A stretch of 64,000 bases of DNA from Variovorax sp. 770b2 (GTDB lineage Bacteria > Pseudomonadota > Gammaproteobacteria > Burkholderiales > Burkholderiaceae_C): the NCBI RefSeq assembly GCF_900115685.1, contig NZ_FOXJ01000005.1, positions 62,001 through 126,000 of the forward strand, in the 5' to 3' direction. Positions 42,031 to 51,498 of the stretch are shown here, piece by piece. The notes below the pieces were generated by a model. It was not told where the DNA came from. It saw nothing but the letters and a program-made list of their open reading frames with translations, and ran no database searches. How positions within the stretch are numbered: position 1 is the first letter of the stretch; every line of letters begins with the position of its first letter. A program made the position numbers and the translations under genes.

Positions 42031-43005
42031 TCATTCGGCCTTGATGTTGGCGTCGCGCACGAGCTGGCCGTAGTGGTCGAACTCCTGCCTGTTCATCGCC
42101 GCGAAGGGGTCGCCGGTCAGCGCGCCGGGCTCGCCGCCCAGGGCCTTGATGCGCGCCTGCACGTCGGCCAGCTTGAGCGTGCGCACGAGCTCGGCGTTCA
42201 GCCTGTCGACCGCGGGGCGGGGCGTTCCGGCCGTCACGTAGAGGCCGTACCAGGTGGACACGTCGGCGCCCTTGACGCCCTGCTCGGCCAGCGTGGGCAC
42301 GTCGGGCAGTTCGGGCGAGCGCTGCGGCGCGCTCACGGCCAGCGCGCGGAACTTGCCGGCCTTGATCTGGCCCATGGCCGAGGAGGTGCTGTCGAACATC
42401 ATGTCGACCTCGCCCGAGATGATGTCGATGTGCGCCTGCGAGCTGCCCTTGTAGGGCACGTGGATCGACTTCATGCCCGTGGCCAGGTTGAAGGCCTCGC
42501 CGCCCACGTGCTGCGTGCTGCCGATGCCCGACGACGCGTACTTGAAGCCGCCGGGCTTCGCGGCCATGGCGGCCACGAGGTCCTTCACCGACCTGTAGGG
42601 CGAATTGGCCGACACCACCAGCACGTTGGGCATCACGGCCACGAGGCCGATGGGCGTCAGGTCTTTCAGCGGGTCGTACTTCAGCTTGAGGATGTGCGGC
42701 GCCACCGCCTGCGCGGTGTTGGTGGCCAGGAGCAGCGTGGCGCCATCGGCCGCCGCGCGTGCCGTGAGTTCGCCGGCGATGGTGTTGGAGGCGCCGGGGC
42801 GGTTCTCCACCGTCACGGGTTGCTTCAACACTGGCGAGAACTTGTCGGCCAGCACGCGCGCGAGGATGTCGGTGCCGCCGCCGGGCGAGGCGCCGACCAT
42901 GATGCGAAGGGGCTTGTCGGGGTAGTTGGGCTGGGCGCCGGCTGCCGTTGCGGCCAGCGCCCATGCGGCGATGCCGGCCGCGCGGGCCAGGGAAGAAAGG
43001 CTCAT
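42031..43005 (-). CDS. TctC/Bug-family tripartite tricarboxylate transporter substrate-binding protein
   Basis: This 324-residue periplasmic protein has a signal peptide ending ATAAGAQ and the Bug signatures YPDKPLRIMVGASPGGGTDILAR, ENRPGASNTIAGE and TSSAMGQIKAGKFRALAVS. Bug proteins bind carboxylates for TctAB-type or orphan systems; no TctA or TctB gene is nearby, so this is an orphan, as is usual in Comamonadaceae. The ATG at 43005 has AGGAGACAAC 3 nt upstream, complementary to the candidate sRNA linker. Probably co-transcribed with pdxA, 41 bp downstream, and controlled by the divergent LysR regulator. Confidence 0.92.
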   Translation of the reverse strand: MSLSSLARAAGIAAWALAATAAGAQPNYPDKPLRIMVGASPGGGTDILARVLADKFSPVLKQPVTVENRPGASNTIAGELTARAAADGATLLLATNTAQAVAPHILKLKYDPLKDLTPIGLVAVMPNVLVVSANSPYRSVKDLVAAMAAKPGGFKYASSGIGSTQHVGGEAFNLATGMKSIHVPYKGSSQAHIDIISGEVDMMFDSTSSAMGQIKAGKFRALAVSAPQRSPELPDVPTLAEQGVKGADVSTWYGLYVTAGTPRPAVDRLNAELVRTLKLADVQARIKALGGEPGALTGDPFAAMNRQEFDHYGQLVRDANIKAE

Positions 43006-43067
43006 CGGGTTGTCTCCTGTTCTGTTTGGCCCGAGCCTACGGAGCTTCACCCTCGCAATCCAATCGT

Positions 43068-43093
43068 AAAAGTCCGAAGGTCCATATACTTTT
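43068..43093. promoter_or_regulatory. Inverted repeat between TctC-like and LysR genes
   Basis: AAAAGT (43068-43073) and ACTTTT (43088-43093) form an inverted repeat with a 14-bp spacer in the 92-bp divergent intergenic region, a typical placement for a LysR recognition site. A TATACT hexamer at 43085-43090 overlaps it on the plus strand. Confidence 0.4.
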
Positions 43094-43097
43094 GTGC

Positions 43098-44042
43098 ATG
43101 ACCAATGCGACCCAGGGCCTGACCGACGCCTCGCTGATGCTCCTTGTGCGGCCTCGTCAACTGCTGCTGCTGGCCCGGCTCGACGCTCACCGTCACTTGG
43201 GGCGCGCGGCCGAAGCCATGAACATCAGCCAGCCCGCCGCCACCAAGCTGCTGCAGCAATTGGAAGATTCGCTGGGCGAAAAGCTCTTCGAACGTCTCGC
43301 GCGCGGCATGGAGCCCACGCCCTACGGCGAGATCCTCATCCGCTACGCCCGCCGCGTGCTCAGCGACTTCGGCACCGCGCGCGAGGAAATGCTCGCGCTG
43401 CGCTCGGGCCTGAGCGGCGCGCTGCGCGTGGGCAGCGTGCCGGGCGCGGTGCCCGAGTTGCTGGCGCCGGCGCTCGTGGAGTACCACCGCCGCCATCCGC
43501 AGGTGGCCGTGTCGGTGGTGGTGGAGACCAGCGACGTGATGCAGGCGCAGCTGGAGCAGGGCGACGTCGACCTCGTGCTGGGCCGGCTCACCGACGGGCA
43601 CGACGAGGCGAAGTACGCGAGCGTGCCGCTGCTGGGCGAATCGCAGGTGGTGGTGGTGCGCGCGGCGCACCCGGTGTTCGAGCGCACCGCTCCGGTCACG
43701 CTGGCCGAGATGGCGGGCTGGTCGTGGGTGCTGCAGCCGCCGGGCTCGCCGCAGCGCGGGCGCTTCGAGGCGGCGATGTGGGAAGCAGGCATCCAGGCGC
43801 GGCTGGACATCATCGAAACGGCATCGCCCATCGCCATCACGGCGCTGCTGGAAAACTCCGACATGGCCGCGGTGATGCCGGCCTCGCAGGCCAATCACTA
43901 CGCCCGGCTGGGCGTATTGCGCACCGTGCCGGTGGAGCTGCCGGTGCGCGTGCCGCCCATCTGCCTCATCACCCGCGAGGACCGGGCGCTCTCGCCGGCG
44001 GCCGCGCAGTTCCGGCGCCAATTGCTGGGCGGCGGTACCTGA
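43098..44042 (+). CDS. LysR-family transcriptional regulator
   Basis: This 314-residue protein has the LysR HTH near residues 15-75 (LLLLARLDAHRHLGRAAEAMNISQPAATKLLQQLEDSLGEKLFER in segments) and a C-terminal substrate-binding domain. Divergent from the TctC/pdxA pair, so it probably controls them, sensing a carboxylate or sugar-acid. The ATG at 43098 is 5 bp after the inverted repeat; the frame extends upstream without support. Confidence 0.92.
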   Translation: MTNATQGLTDASLMLLVRPRQLLLLARLDAHRHLGRAAEAMNISQPAATKLLQQLEDSLGEKLFERLARGMEPTPYGEILIRYARRVLSDFGTAREEMLALRSGLSGALRVGSVPGAVPELLAPALVEYHRRHPQVAVSVVVETSDVMQAQLEQGDVDLVLGRLTDGHDEAKYASVPLLGESQVVVVRAAHPVFERTAPVTLAEMAGWSWVLQPPGSPQRGRFEAAMWEAGIQARLDIIETASPIAITALLENSDMAAVMPASQANHYARLGVLRTVPVELPVRVPPICLITREDRALSPAAAQFRRQLLGGGT

Positions 44043-44120
44043 ATTTCGCCTGAGGCCTTTGGCTTGCGGTTTTCCATGCTGTGTTGCACCAATTAGGGAA
44101 TTCACTAGCCAACCAGTGCA

Positions 44121-44151
44121 TGAAAGTACTGGAGGTAACCGTGGAAGTACC
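44121..44151 (+). promoter_or_regulatory. Direct repeat upstream of the polyol operon, candidate AraC-family operator
   Basis: TGAAAGTACT (44121-44130) and TGGAAGTACC (44142-44151) are direct repeats offset by exactly 21 bp, two helical turns, the usual geometry for an AraC-family dimer. They lie about 85-115 bp upstream of the first operon start. The AraC-type regulator at 52478 is the obvious candidate ligand. Confidence 0.5.
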
Positions 44152-44234
44152 AAAACTGCAATTGAGTTTCTCCAGAATCCCCCCACGGCGACCCGACAGG
44201 CACAACAGGGCGTCGCTCACCTCTAGGAGACAAC

Positions 44235-45545
44235 ATGAAGCGTTTTCTGAAAGCGGGCCTCGTCCTCGCACTTCTCGGCACGGGGCTCGTGTCCCAGGCC
44301 GCCACCGAACTCGTGATCGCGACCGTGAACAACGGCCACATGATCGAGATGCAGAAGCTCACGCCCTTCTTCGAGAAAGCCAACCCCGACATCAAGCTCA
44401 AGTGGGTCACGCTGGAAGAAGGCACGCTGCGCCAGCGCGTGACCACCGACATCGCCACCAAGGGCGGCCAGTTCGACGTGATGACCATCGGCCTGTACGA
44501 AGCGCCGATCTGGTCGAAGAAGGGCTGGCTGCAGCCCATCGCCACCGATGCCGCCTATGACGCGGACGACCTGCTGCCCGCCATTCGCGCGGGCCTCTCG
44601 TACGAAGGCAAGCTCTACGCGGCCCCCTTCTACGGCGAGAGCTCGATGCTCATGTACCGCAAGGACCTGGCCGACAAGGTCGGCTTCAAGATGCCCGAGC
44701 AGCCCACCTGGGCGCAGGTGAAGGAACTGGCCGGCAAGATCCACGACCCCAAGGCCGGCGTCTACGGCATGTGCCTGCGCGGCAAGCCGGGCTGGGGCGA
44801 CAACATGGCCTTCCTCACCACGATGGTCAACACCAACGGCGGCCAGTGGTTCGACATGCAGTGGAAGCCGCAGATCGACACCAAGCCCTGGAAGGACGCG
44901 ATCACCTTCTACGTCGACCTGATGAAGGCCTACGGCCCGCCGGGCGCCTCGGCCAACAGCTTCAACGAGAACCTCGCGCTGTTCAACGAAGGCAAGTGCG
45001 GCATGTGGGTGGACGCGACCATCGCGGCATCTTTCGTCAGCGATCCGAAGCAGTCGAAAGTGGCCGACAAGGTCGCGTTCGCACAGGCCCCCATCGCCGT
45101 GACGCCCAAGGGCGCGAACTGGCTGTGGACCTGGAACCTGGCGATTCCCTCCAGCTCGACCAAGGGCGCCGCCGCGCAGACCTTCGTGAAGTGGGCGACC
45201 TCCAAGGAGTACGTGAACCTCGTCGCCAAGGAAGCCGGATGGGGCGCGGTGCCCACCGGCACGCGCAAGTCGACCTACGCGAACCCCGAGTTCCAGAAGG
45301 TGGCCAAGTTCGCTGCCGCCGAGAAGAAGGCCATCGACAGCGCCAACCTGAGCGACAGCACGCTGCCCAAGTCGCCTTACGTCGGCGTTCAGTACGCGGC
45401 CATTCCCGAGTTCCAGGCCATCGGCACCGGCGTGGGCCAGCAGATGAGCGCGGCGCTGTCGGGCAAGGTCACGGTCGACCAGGCGCTGAAGACCTCGCAG
45501 ACGCTGGCCGAGCGCGAGATCAAGAAGTCGGGTCAGTACAAGTAA
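44235..45545 (+). CDS. Sugar-alcohol ABC transporter substrate-binding protein (SmoE/MtlE-like)
   Basis: This 436-residue periplasmic protein has a signal peptide (MKRFLKAGLVLALLGTGLVSQA) and SBP_bac_1 fold features (LEEGTLRQRVTTDIATKGGQFDVMTIGLYEAP, FYGESSMLMYRKDL). It resembles the sorbitol/mannitol binding proteins of Rhodobacter Smo and Pseudomonas Mtl systems. AGGAGACAAC directly abuts the ATG and is complementary to the sRNA candidate linker. It begins a ten-gene operon. Confidence 0.93.
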   Translation: MKRFLKAGLVLALLGTGLVSQAATELVIATVNNGHMIEMQKLTPFFEKANPDIKLKWVTLEEGTLRQRVTTDIATKGGQFDVMTIGLYEAPIWSKKGWLQPIATDAAYDADDLLPAIRAGLSYEGKLYAAPFYGESSMLMYRKDLADKVGFKMPEQPTWAQVKELAGKIHDPKAGVYGMCLRGKPGWGDNMAFLTTMVNTNGGQWFDMQWKPQIDTKPWKDAITFYVDLMKAYGPPGASANSFNENLALFNEGKCGMWVDATIAASFVSDPKQSKVADKVAFAQAPIAVTPKGANWLWTWNLAIPSSSTKGAAAQTFVKWATSKEYVNLVAKEAGWGAVPTGTRKSTYANPEFQKVAKFAAAEKKAIDSANLSDSTLPKSPYVGVQYAAIPEFQAIGTGVGQQMSAALSGKVTVDQALKTSQTLAEREIKKSGQYK

Positions 45546-45559
45546 GCCTGGGCTTTACA

Positions 45560-45668
45560 CCCTCCCTTCCGGGGGAGGGTAGGGGTGGGGGCGCGCGGCG
45601 CATCGATTGCCGCGGAGTTCGTGTTCGATCAGGGAGCCCCCATCCCCGCCTTCCCCCCAGGGGGAAGG
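45560..45668 (+). repeat. GC-rich stem-loop cluster between binding-protein and permease genes
   Basis: Three pairings are visible: CCCTCCC/GGGAGGG (45560-45566 with 45573-45579), a long-range GGGGTGGGGG with CCCCCATCCCC (about 45582-45591 with 45637-45647), and CCTTCCCCC/GGGGGAAGG (45649-45657 with 45660-45668). The position immediately after the binding-protein gene suits a REP-like mRNA stabiliser that raises binding-protein expression over the permeases. Confidence 0.5.
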
Positions 45669-45697
45669 AGCCAGAGACAACAAGAAGGGACCTCCTC

Positions 45698-46555
45698 ATG
45701 AAAAGACTCCTGCCCCGGGCCCTCATGGCGCCCGCCGTGCTCACGCTCTTCCTCTGGATGATCGTGCCGCTCCTGATGACGTTGTACTTCTCCTTCGTGA
45801 ACTACAACCTCATGCAGCCAGGCGAACGCACGTTCGCGGGGCTGGAGAACTTTCACTACTTCGTCACCGACCCGGACTTCTGGCCCGCGACGTGGAACAC
45901 GCTGCTGCTGATCGGCAGCGTCATCGTCATCACGGTGGTGTTCGGGGTGCTGCTCGCGCTCCTGGTGAACGAGCCCTTCCCGGGCCGCGGCATCGTCCGG
46001 GTGCTGCTCATCTCCCCGTTCTTCGTCATGCCCGCGGTCAACGCGCTGCTGTGGAAGCACATGATGATGAACCCCATCTACGGCGTGCTCGCCGACGTGT
46101 GGCGCTTCTTCGGCGCGCAGCCCGTCGACTGGCTCACCGACGTGCCGCTGCTCTCGGTGATCATCATGGTGGCCTGGCAGTGGCTGCCCTTCGCGTGCCT
46201 GATCTTCATCACCTCGCTGCAGTCGCTGGACCGCGAGCAGATGGAAGCCGCGCGCATGGACGGGGCGAGTTCGTTCCAGCGCTTTTTCTATCTCACCATT
46301 CCGCACCTGGGCCGCCCGATGGCGGTGGTGATCATGATCGAGATGATCTTCCTGCTCAGCGTGTTCGCAGAGATCGCCATCACCACCAATGGCGGCCCGG
46401 GCAACGAGAGCACGAACATGACCTACCTCATCTTCAAGCAGTCGCTGATGAATTTCGACGTGGGCGTGGCCTCCGCCGGTGCGCTGTTCGCGGTGGTGCT
46501 GGCCAACATCGTGGCGGTGTTCCTCATCCGCATCATCGGCAAGAACCTGGATTGA
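45698..46555 (+). CDS. Sugar-alcohol ABC transporter permease (SmoF/MtlF-like)
   Basis: This 285-residue permease has six helices and an EAA loop MEAARMDGASSFQRFFYLTIPHLGRP. It is the MalF-type subunit. AAGGGA precedes the ATG at 45698; it lies 10 bp before the MalG-type partner. The MTTNGGPGNESTNMTYLIF-like segment (ITTNGGPGNESTNMTYLIF) is typical of polyol importers. Confidence 0.93.
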   Translation: MKRLLPRALMAPAVLTLFLWMIVPLLMTLYFSFVNYNLMQPGERTFAGLENFHYFVTDPDFWPATWNTLLLIGSVIVITVVFGVLLALLVNEPFPGRGIVRVLLISPFFVMPAVNALLWKHMMMNPIYGVLADVWRFFGAQPVDWLTDVPLLSVIIMVAWQWLPFACLIFITSLQSLDREQMEAARMDGASSFQRFFYLTIPHLGRPMAVVIMIEMIFLLSVFAEIAITTNGGPGNESTNMTYLIFKQSLMNFDVGVASAGALFAVVLANIVAVFLIRIIGKNLD

Positions 46556-46565
46556 AGGAACGACC

Positions 46566-47390
46566 ATGCAACCCAGCAATTTCCTTCCGCAACTCTTGCG
46601 CACCGTCGGTGCGTGGGCCGTGGCGCTGCTCCTGTTCTTTCCGCTCGGCTGGCTGTTCCTCACGGCCTTCAAGACGGAGCTGCAGGCGATCCACGTGCCG
46701 CCGCTTTTCATCTTCGAACCCACGCTGGACAACTTCGGCGAAGTGCAGCGCCGCAGCGACTACCTGCTGTACGCGCGCAACTCGCTCATCACCAGCCTGG
46801 GCTCGACCATCCTGGGCCTCCTGATCGCGGCGCCGGCCGCGTACTCGATGGCCTTTTTCCGCACGAAGAAGACGCGCGACATCCTGATGTGGATGCTCTC
46901 CACCAAGATGATGCCGGCCGTGGGTGCGCTGGTGCCGATCTACGTGCTCGCGCAGACCGCGGGCATGCTGGACTCGCTCACCGCGCTCACCATCGTGTTC
47001 ACGCTGTCGAACCTGCCGATCATGGTGTGGATGCTCTACAGCGCCTACAAGGACATTCCGAACGAGATCCTGGAAGCCGCGCGCATGGACGGCGCGAGCC
47101 TGTGGACCGAGTTCCGCCATGTCGTGATGCCGTTGTCGGTCGGCGGGCTCGCATCGACCGGGCTCCTGTGCCTGGTGCTGAGCTGGAACGAGGCCTTCTG
47201 GGCGCTGAACCTCACCTCCGCCAAGGCCGGCACGCTGGCGACGCTGATCGCCTCGTACTCCAGCCCCGAGGGCCTGTTCTGGGCCAAGTTGTCGGCCGCC
47301 TCGCTGATGGCCATCGCGCCCATCGTCGTGTTCGGCTGGTTCAGCCAGAAGCAACTGGTGCAGGGCCTGACCTTCGGCGCCGTCAAGTAA
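46566..47390 (+). CDS. Sugar-alcohol ABC transporter permease (SmoG/MtlG-like)
   Basis: This 274-residue MalG-type permease starts MQPSNFLPQLLRTVGAWAVA and contains the EAA loop LEAARMDGASLWTEFRHVVMP, plus LSTKMMPAVGALVPIYVLAQ. It partners the SmoF-like protein. AAGGAACG precedes the start. Confidence 0.93.
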   Translation: MQPSNFLPQLLRTVGAWAVALLLFFPLGWLFLTAFKTELQAIHVPPLFIFEPTLDNFGEVQRRSDYLLYARNSLITSLGSTILGLLIAAPAAYSMAFFRTKKTRDILMWMLSTKMMPAVGALVPIYVLAQTAGMLDSLTALTIVFTLSNLPIMVWMLYSAYKDIPNEILEAARMDGASLWTEFRHVVMPLSVGGLASTGLLCLVLSWNEAFWALNLTSAKAGTLATLIASYSSPEGLFWAKLSAASLMAIAPIVVFGWFSQKQLVQGLTFGAVK

Positions 47391-47408
47391 AGAAAAGGGA
47401 GACATCTC

Positions 47409-48449
<1,041 letters not shown>

Positions 48450-48477
48450 TTCCTCCTTCTCTTTCCGGACATTTCCC

Positions 48478-49914
48478 GTGACTCTCGCAGCAGCGTCTAC
48501 CGCGCACACACCACCGGCTCCTTCGGAGTTCACGGTGCTTCACCTGGGCCTGGGTTCGTTCCATCGCGCCCACCAGGCCGTCTACCTGCAGCGGCTGATC
48601 GAGACGGGCGACACCCGCTGGTCGCTGTCGGGCGCCAACATCCGGCCCGACATGGCCGAGATCGTCGCGGCCCTGCAGGCGCAAGGCGGCCGCTACACGC
48701 TGGAGACCGTGTCACCTGCGGGCGAGTACCGCTACGAGCAGATCGATGCCATCCGCGAGGTGCTGCCCTGCGAGCCTTCGCTGGCCGCAGTGATCGCGCG
48801 CGGCGCGGCGCCGTCCACGCGCATCGTCTCCTTCACCGTGACCGAGGCGGGCTACTACCTCGATGCGAAGGACAACAAGCTGGACCTGTCGTTCGCCGAC
48901 CTGGCCGCGGACATCGAACGCGCGCGGCGCGGTGAAGCGGGAGAGACGATCTACGGCGCGGTGTGCGCGATCCTGCGCGCGCGCAAGGCGGCGGGCGCCG
49001 GCCCGGTCACGCTCCTGAACTGCGACAACCTGCGCCACAACGGCGACCGCTTCCATGGCGGCTTGCTGGAGTTCATCGAGCGCGCGGGCGATGCCGACCT
49101 GCTGGCCTGGACCGTGGCCAATACCCGCTGCCCGAACGCGATGGTCGACCGCATCACGCCGCGGCCGCCGCCCGAGCTGCGCGCGCGCGTGCTCGCCGCG
49201 ACGGGCCGCGACGATGCCGCGCCGATCACGGGCGAGAGCTTCATCCAGTGGGTCATCGAGGACAACTTCATCGCCGGGCGGCCTGACTGGGGGCGCGTGG
49301 GCGTGGAACTGGTCGCGTCGGTGCAGCCGTATGAGGAAGCCAAGATCCGCATCCTCAACGCGACCCACAGCTGCATCGCCTGGGCCGGCACGCTGATCGG
49401 GCTGGAGTTCATCCACGAAGGCACGCACGATGCGGCCATCCGCAAGATGGCCCACGACTACGTGACCGACGACGTGATCCCGTGCCTGAGCCCCAGCCCC
49501 ATCGACCTGGCGGCCTACCGCGACGTGGTGCTCGACCGCTTCGGCAACCCCGCGATCCGCGATACCAACCAGCGCGTGGCGGCGGACGGCTTCTCCAAGA
49601 TCCCCGGCTTCATCGCGCCGACCGTGCGCGAGCGCCTGGCCGCGGGGCAGGGCATCGACAGCGTGGCGATGCTGCCGGCGCTGTTCCTCGCCTTCCTGCA
49701 GCGCTGGCACCGCGGGGCGCTGCCCTACGCCTACCAGGACCAGGGCATGGACGAGGCGGTGGCGCACGCGATCTGCGATGCGGCCGATCCGGTGGCGGCG
49801 CTGTGCGCCGACGCGGGCCTGTGGGGCGATCTTGCGGGCGATGCACGGCTGGTCGAGGCCGTGCGCAAGGCCTGCGCGCGCGTGGTGCGCTTCGTCGAAG
49901 GCGACGTGAGATGA
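48478..49914 (+). CDS. Mannitol/D-arabinitol dehydrogenase (long-chain polyol-specific)
   Basis: This 478-residue NAD-dependent polyol dehydrogenase shows the N-terminal LHLGLGSFHRAHQAVYL, TLLNCDNLRHNGD and the catalytic KIRILNATHS block (Lys-Asn-His as in Pseudomonas mannitol 2-dehydrogenase). It oxidises mannitol to fructose or D-arabinitol to D-xylulose; the neighbouring xylulokinase and fructokinase make both uses plausible. The start is taken as GTG 48478 (MTLAAASTAH) because it clears the ATPase stop; Shine-Dalgarno support is weak. It overlaps the SDR start by ATGA. Confidence 0.93.
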   Translation: MTLAAASTAHTPPAPSEFTVLHLGLGSFHRAHQAVYLQRLIETGDTRWSLSGANIRPDMAEIVAALQAQGGRYTLETVSPAGEYRYEQIDAIREVLPCEPSLAAVIARGAAPSTRIVSFTVTEAGYYLDAKDNKLDLSFADLAADIERARRGEAGETIYGAVCAILRARKAAGAGPVTLLNCDNLRHNGDRFHGGLLEFIERAGDADLLAWTVANTRCPNAMVDRITPRPPPELRARVLAATGRDDAAPITGESFIQWVIEDNFIAGRPDWGRVGVELVASVQPYEEAKIRILNATHSCIAWAGTLIGLEFIHEGTHDAAIRKMAHDYVTDDVIPCLSPSPIDLAAYRDVVLDRFGNPAIRDTNQRVAADGFSKIPGFIAPTVRERLAAGQGIDSVAMLPALFLAFLQRWHRGALPYAYQDQGMDEAVAHAICDAADPVAALCADAGLWGDLAGDARLVEAVRKACARVVRFVEGDVR

Positions 49915-50699
49915 GCGGCCGGCTGCAAGACCGCCATGTGCTGCTGACCGGTGCGGGCGGCGGCATCGGTCTTGCGGTGGCCGAGGCCTGCATCGCCGAG
50001 GGTGCGCGCTGCAGCGCGATCGATCGTTCGGGCAACGCGCCCGACGCAGTGCGCGCGGTGCAGCAGCGGCACCCCGACCGCCTTGTCTATATCGCGGCCG
50101 ACGTCACGCGCACGCAAGACATTCAACGCTTGCTGGCCGAGGCGATTGCCGCGTTCGGCCCCGTCCACACGCTCTTCAACAACGCGGCCGTGTTCGATCT
50201 CGCCCCGCTGCTCGAGAGCGACGAGGCCTCGTTCGACAAGCTCTTCGCCGTCAACGTGAAGGGCATGTTCTTCGTGATGCAGGCGGTGCTGCGGCATATG
50301 GTGGAGGCCGGCACGCAGGGCGCGTCGGTCATTAACATGGCCTCGCAGGCGGGGCGCCGCGGCGAGGCGCTGGTGTCGCACTACTGCGCGACCAAGGCGG
50401 CCGTCATCAGCTACACGCAGAGCGCGGCGCTCGCCATGGCGCCGCACGGCATCCGCGTCAACGGCATTGCGCCGGGCGTGGTCGATACGCCGATGTGGGA
50501 CCATGTCGACAGCCTGTTCGCGAAGGCGGAAGGGCTCGCGCCCGGCGAGAAGAAGCGGCGCGTGGGGCTCGAAGTGCCATTGGGCCGCATGGGTGTGCCC
50601 AGCGACGTCGCGGGCGCCGCAGTTTTTCTCGCCAGCGACGAGGCGCGCTACATCACGGCGCAGACGCTGAATGTCGATGGCGGCAACGTCATGAGCTGA
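49911..50699 (+). CDS. SDR-family polyol dehydrogenase (sorbitol dehydrogenase SmoS-like)
   Basis: This 262-residue short-chain dehydrogenase has TGAGGGIGLAVAEA (cofactor loop), NNAAVFDLAPL, Ser in INMASQAGRRGEAL and the catalytic YCATK. It resembles SmoS, the sorbitol/galactitol 2-dehydrogenase of Rhodobacter and related bacteria, converting sorbitol to fructose. Asp after the second strand (AIDRSGN) is consistent with NAD use. Its ATG overlaps the preceding stop. Confidence 0.92.
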   Translation: MSGRLQDRHVLLTGAGGGIGLAVAEACIAEGARCSAIDRSGNAPDAVRAVQQRHPDRLVYIAADVTRTQDIQRLLAEAIAAFGPVHTLFNNAAVFDLAPLLESDEASFDKLFAVNVKGMFFVMQAVLRHMVEAGTQGASVINMASQAGRRGEALVSHYCATKAAVISYTQSAALAMAPHGIRVNGIAPGVVDTPMWDHVDSLFAKAEGLAPGEKKRRVGLEVPLGRMGVPSDVAGAAVFLASDEARYITAQTLNVDGGNVMS

Positions 50700-50807
50700 G
50701 CTGAGCTGAGATGCGCTGGATAAGAAAGTATCGGCAAGCGCCCCTTTTGCGCGGTGAATCGCGCCCGGCTCGGTGAGAAGATCAGTTTCCTTTGCAGCAT
50801 GCGGTCC

Positions 50808-51479
50808 ATGAACGAAGATTTCCATCTCTACCTCGACAGCGCCGACCTCGCCGAACTGCGGACCTGCCTGCCGCATCCGGTGGTCCACGGCGTGACGACC
50901 AACCCGACGCTGCTCAAGCGCGCGGGTGTCGCTCGCGGCGAGGTGCCCGGCCTGCTCAGGCGCTGCCTCGACCTGGGCGCGCGGCAGGTACAGGCGCAGG
51001 TGTATTCGAGCGATGTCGACGGCATGCTCGAAGACGCGCGGGCGCTGCTCTCGCACTTCGACCGCGGCCAGCTGGTCGTGAAGATTCCCGCCACGCGCCA
51101 GGGCTTCGATGCCGGCGCGCGGCTCATTGCCGAGGGCGTGCCCGTGACGTGGACGGCCGTGTACGCACCCGAGCAGGCGCACTTCGCGGCGCAGCTGGGC
51201 GGGGCCTATGCGGCGCCGTATCTGGGCCGGCTCGAAGACGCCGGTGTCGACGGACTGGGGCTGATCGCACAGATGCAGTCGCTGGTCGCGCAGCGGCCTT
51301 CGCCCCGCACGCGCCTCCTGGTGGCGAGCATCCGGTCGCGCGAGGCCTACCTGTCGCTGCTCGCGCTGGGCGTGGGCGCCATCACGATCCCTCCGCGCCT
51401 TTTTGCCGAACTGCTGGACCATCCGGCCACGCTGGCCGCCGAGCGCGGCTTCCTGGCCGATGCCGGCGAGCTGAGCTGA
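50808..51479 (+). CDS. Transaldolase-like aldolase (FSA/TalC family)
   Basis: This 223-residue protein is the short transaldolase form: FHLYLDSADLAELR, GVTTNPTLLKRAG, the Schiff-base Lys near residue 92 (LVVKIPATRQG), and ATWTAVY-like WTAVYAPEQ. Members include fructose-6-phosphate aldolase (cleaving to dihydroxyacetone and glyceraldehyde-3-phosphate) and small transaldolases. ATG 50808 and 50799 are both possible, neither with a strong Shine-Dalgarno. It sits between the sorbitol dehydrogenase and fructokinase genes, so it probably acts on ketose phosphates from polyols, distinct from the TalB-type enzyme at 38403. Confidence 0.85.
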   Translation: MNEDFHLYLDSADLAELRTCLPHPVVHGVTTNPTLLKRAGVARGEVPGLLRRCLDLGARQVQAQVYSSDVDGMLEDARALLSHFDRGQLVVKIPATRQGFDAGARLIAEGVPVTWTAVYAPEQAHFAAQLGGAYAAPYLGRLEDAGVDGLGLIAQMQSLVAQRPSPRTRLLVASIRSREAYLSLLALGVGAITIPPRLFAELLDHPATLAAERGFLADAGELS

Positions 51480-51498
51480 CCCACACGACTCAAGAACC

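Noticed and set aside
44081..44560. Plus-strand open frame containing MKVLEVTVEVPKLQL upstream of the polyol binding-protein gene
   Set aside because: It reads through the operator repeats and ribosome-binding site, then out of frame through the binding protein; no family match.
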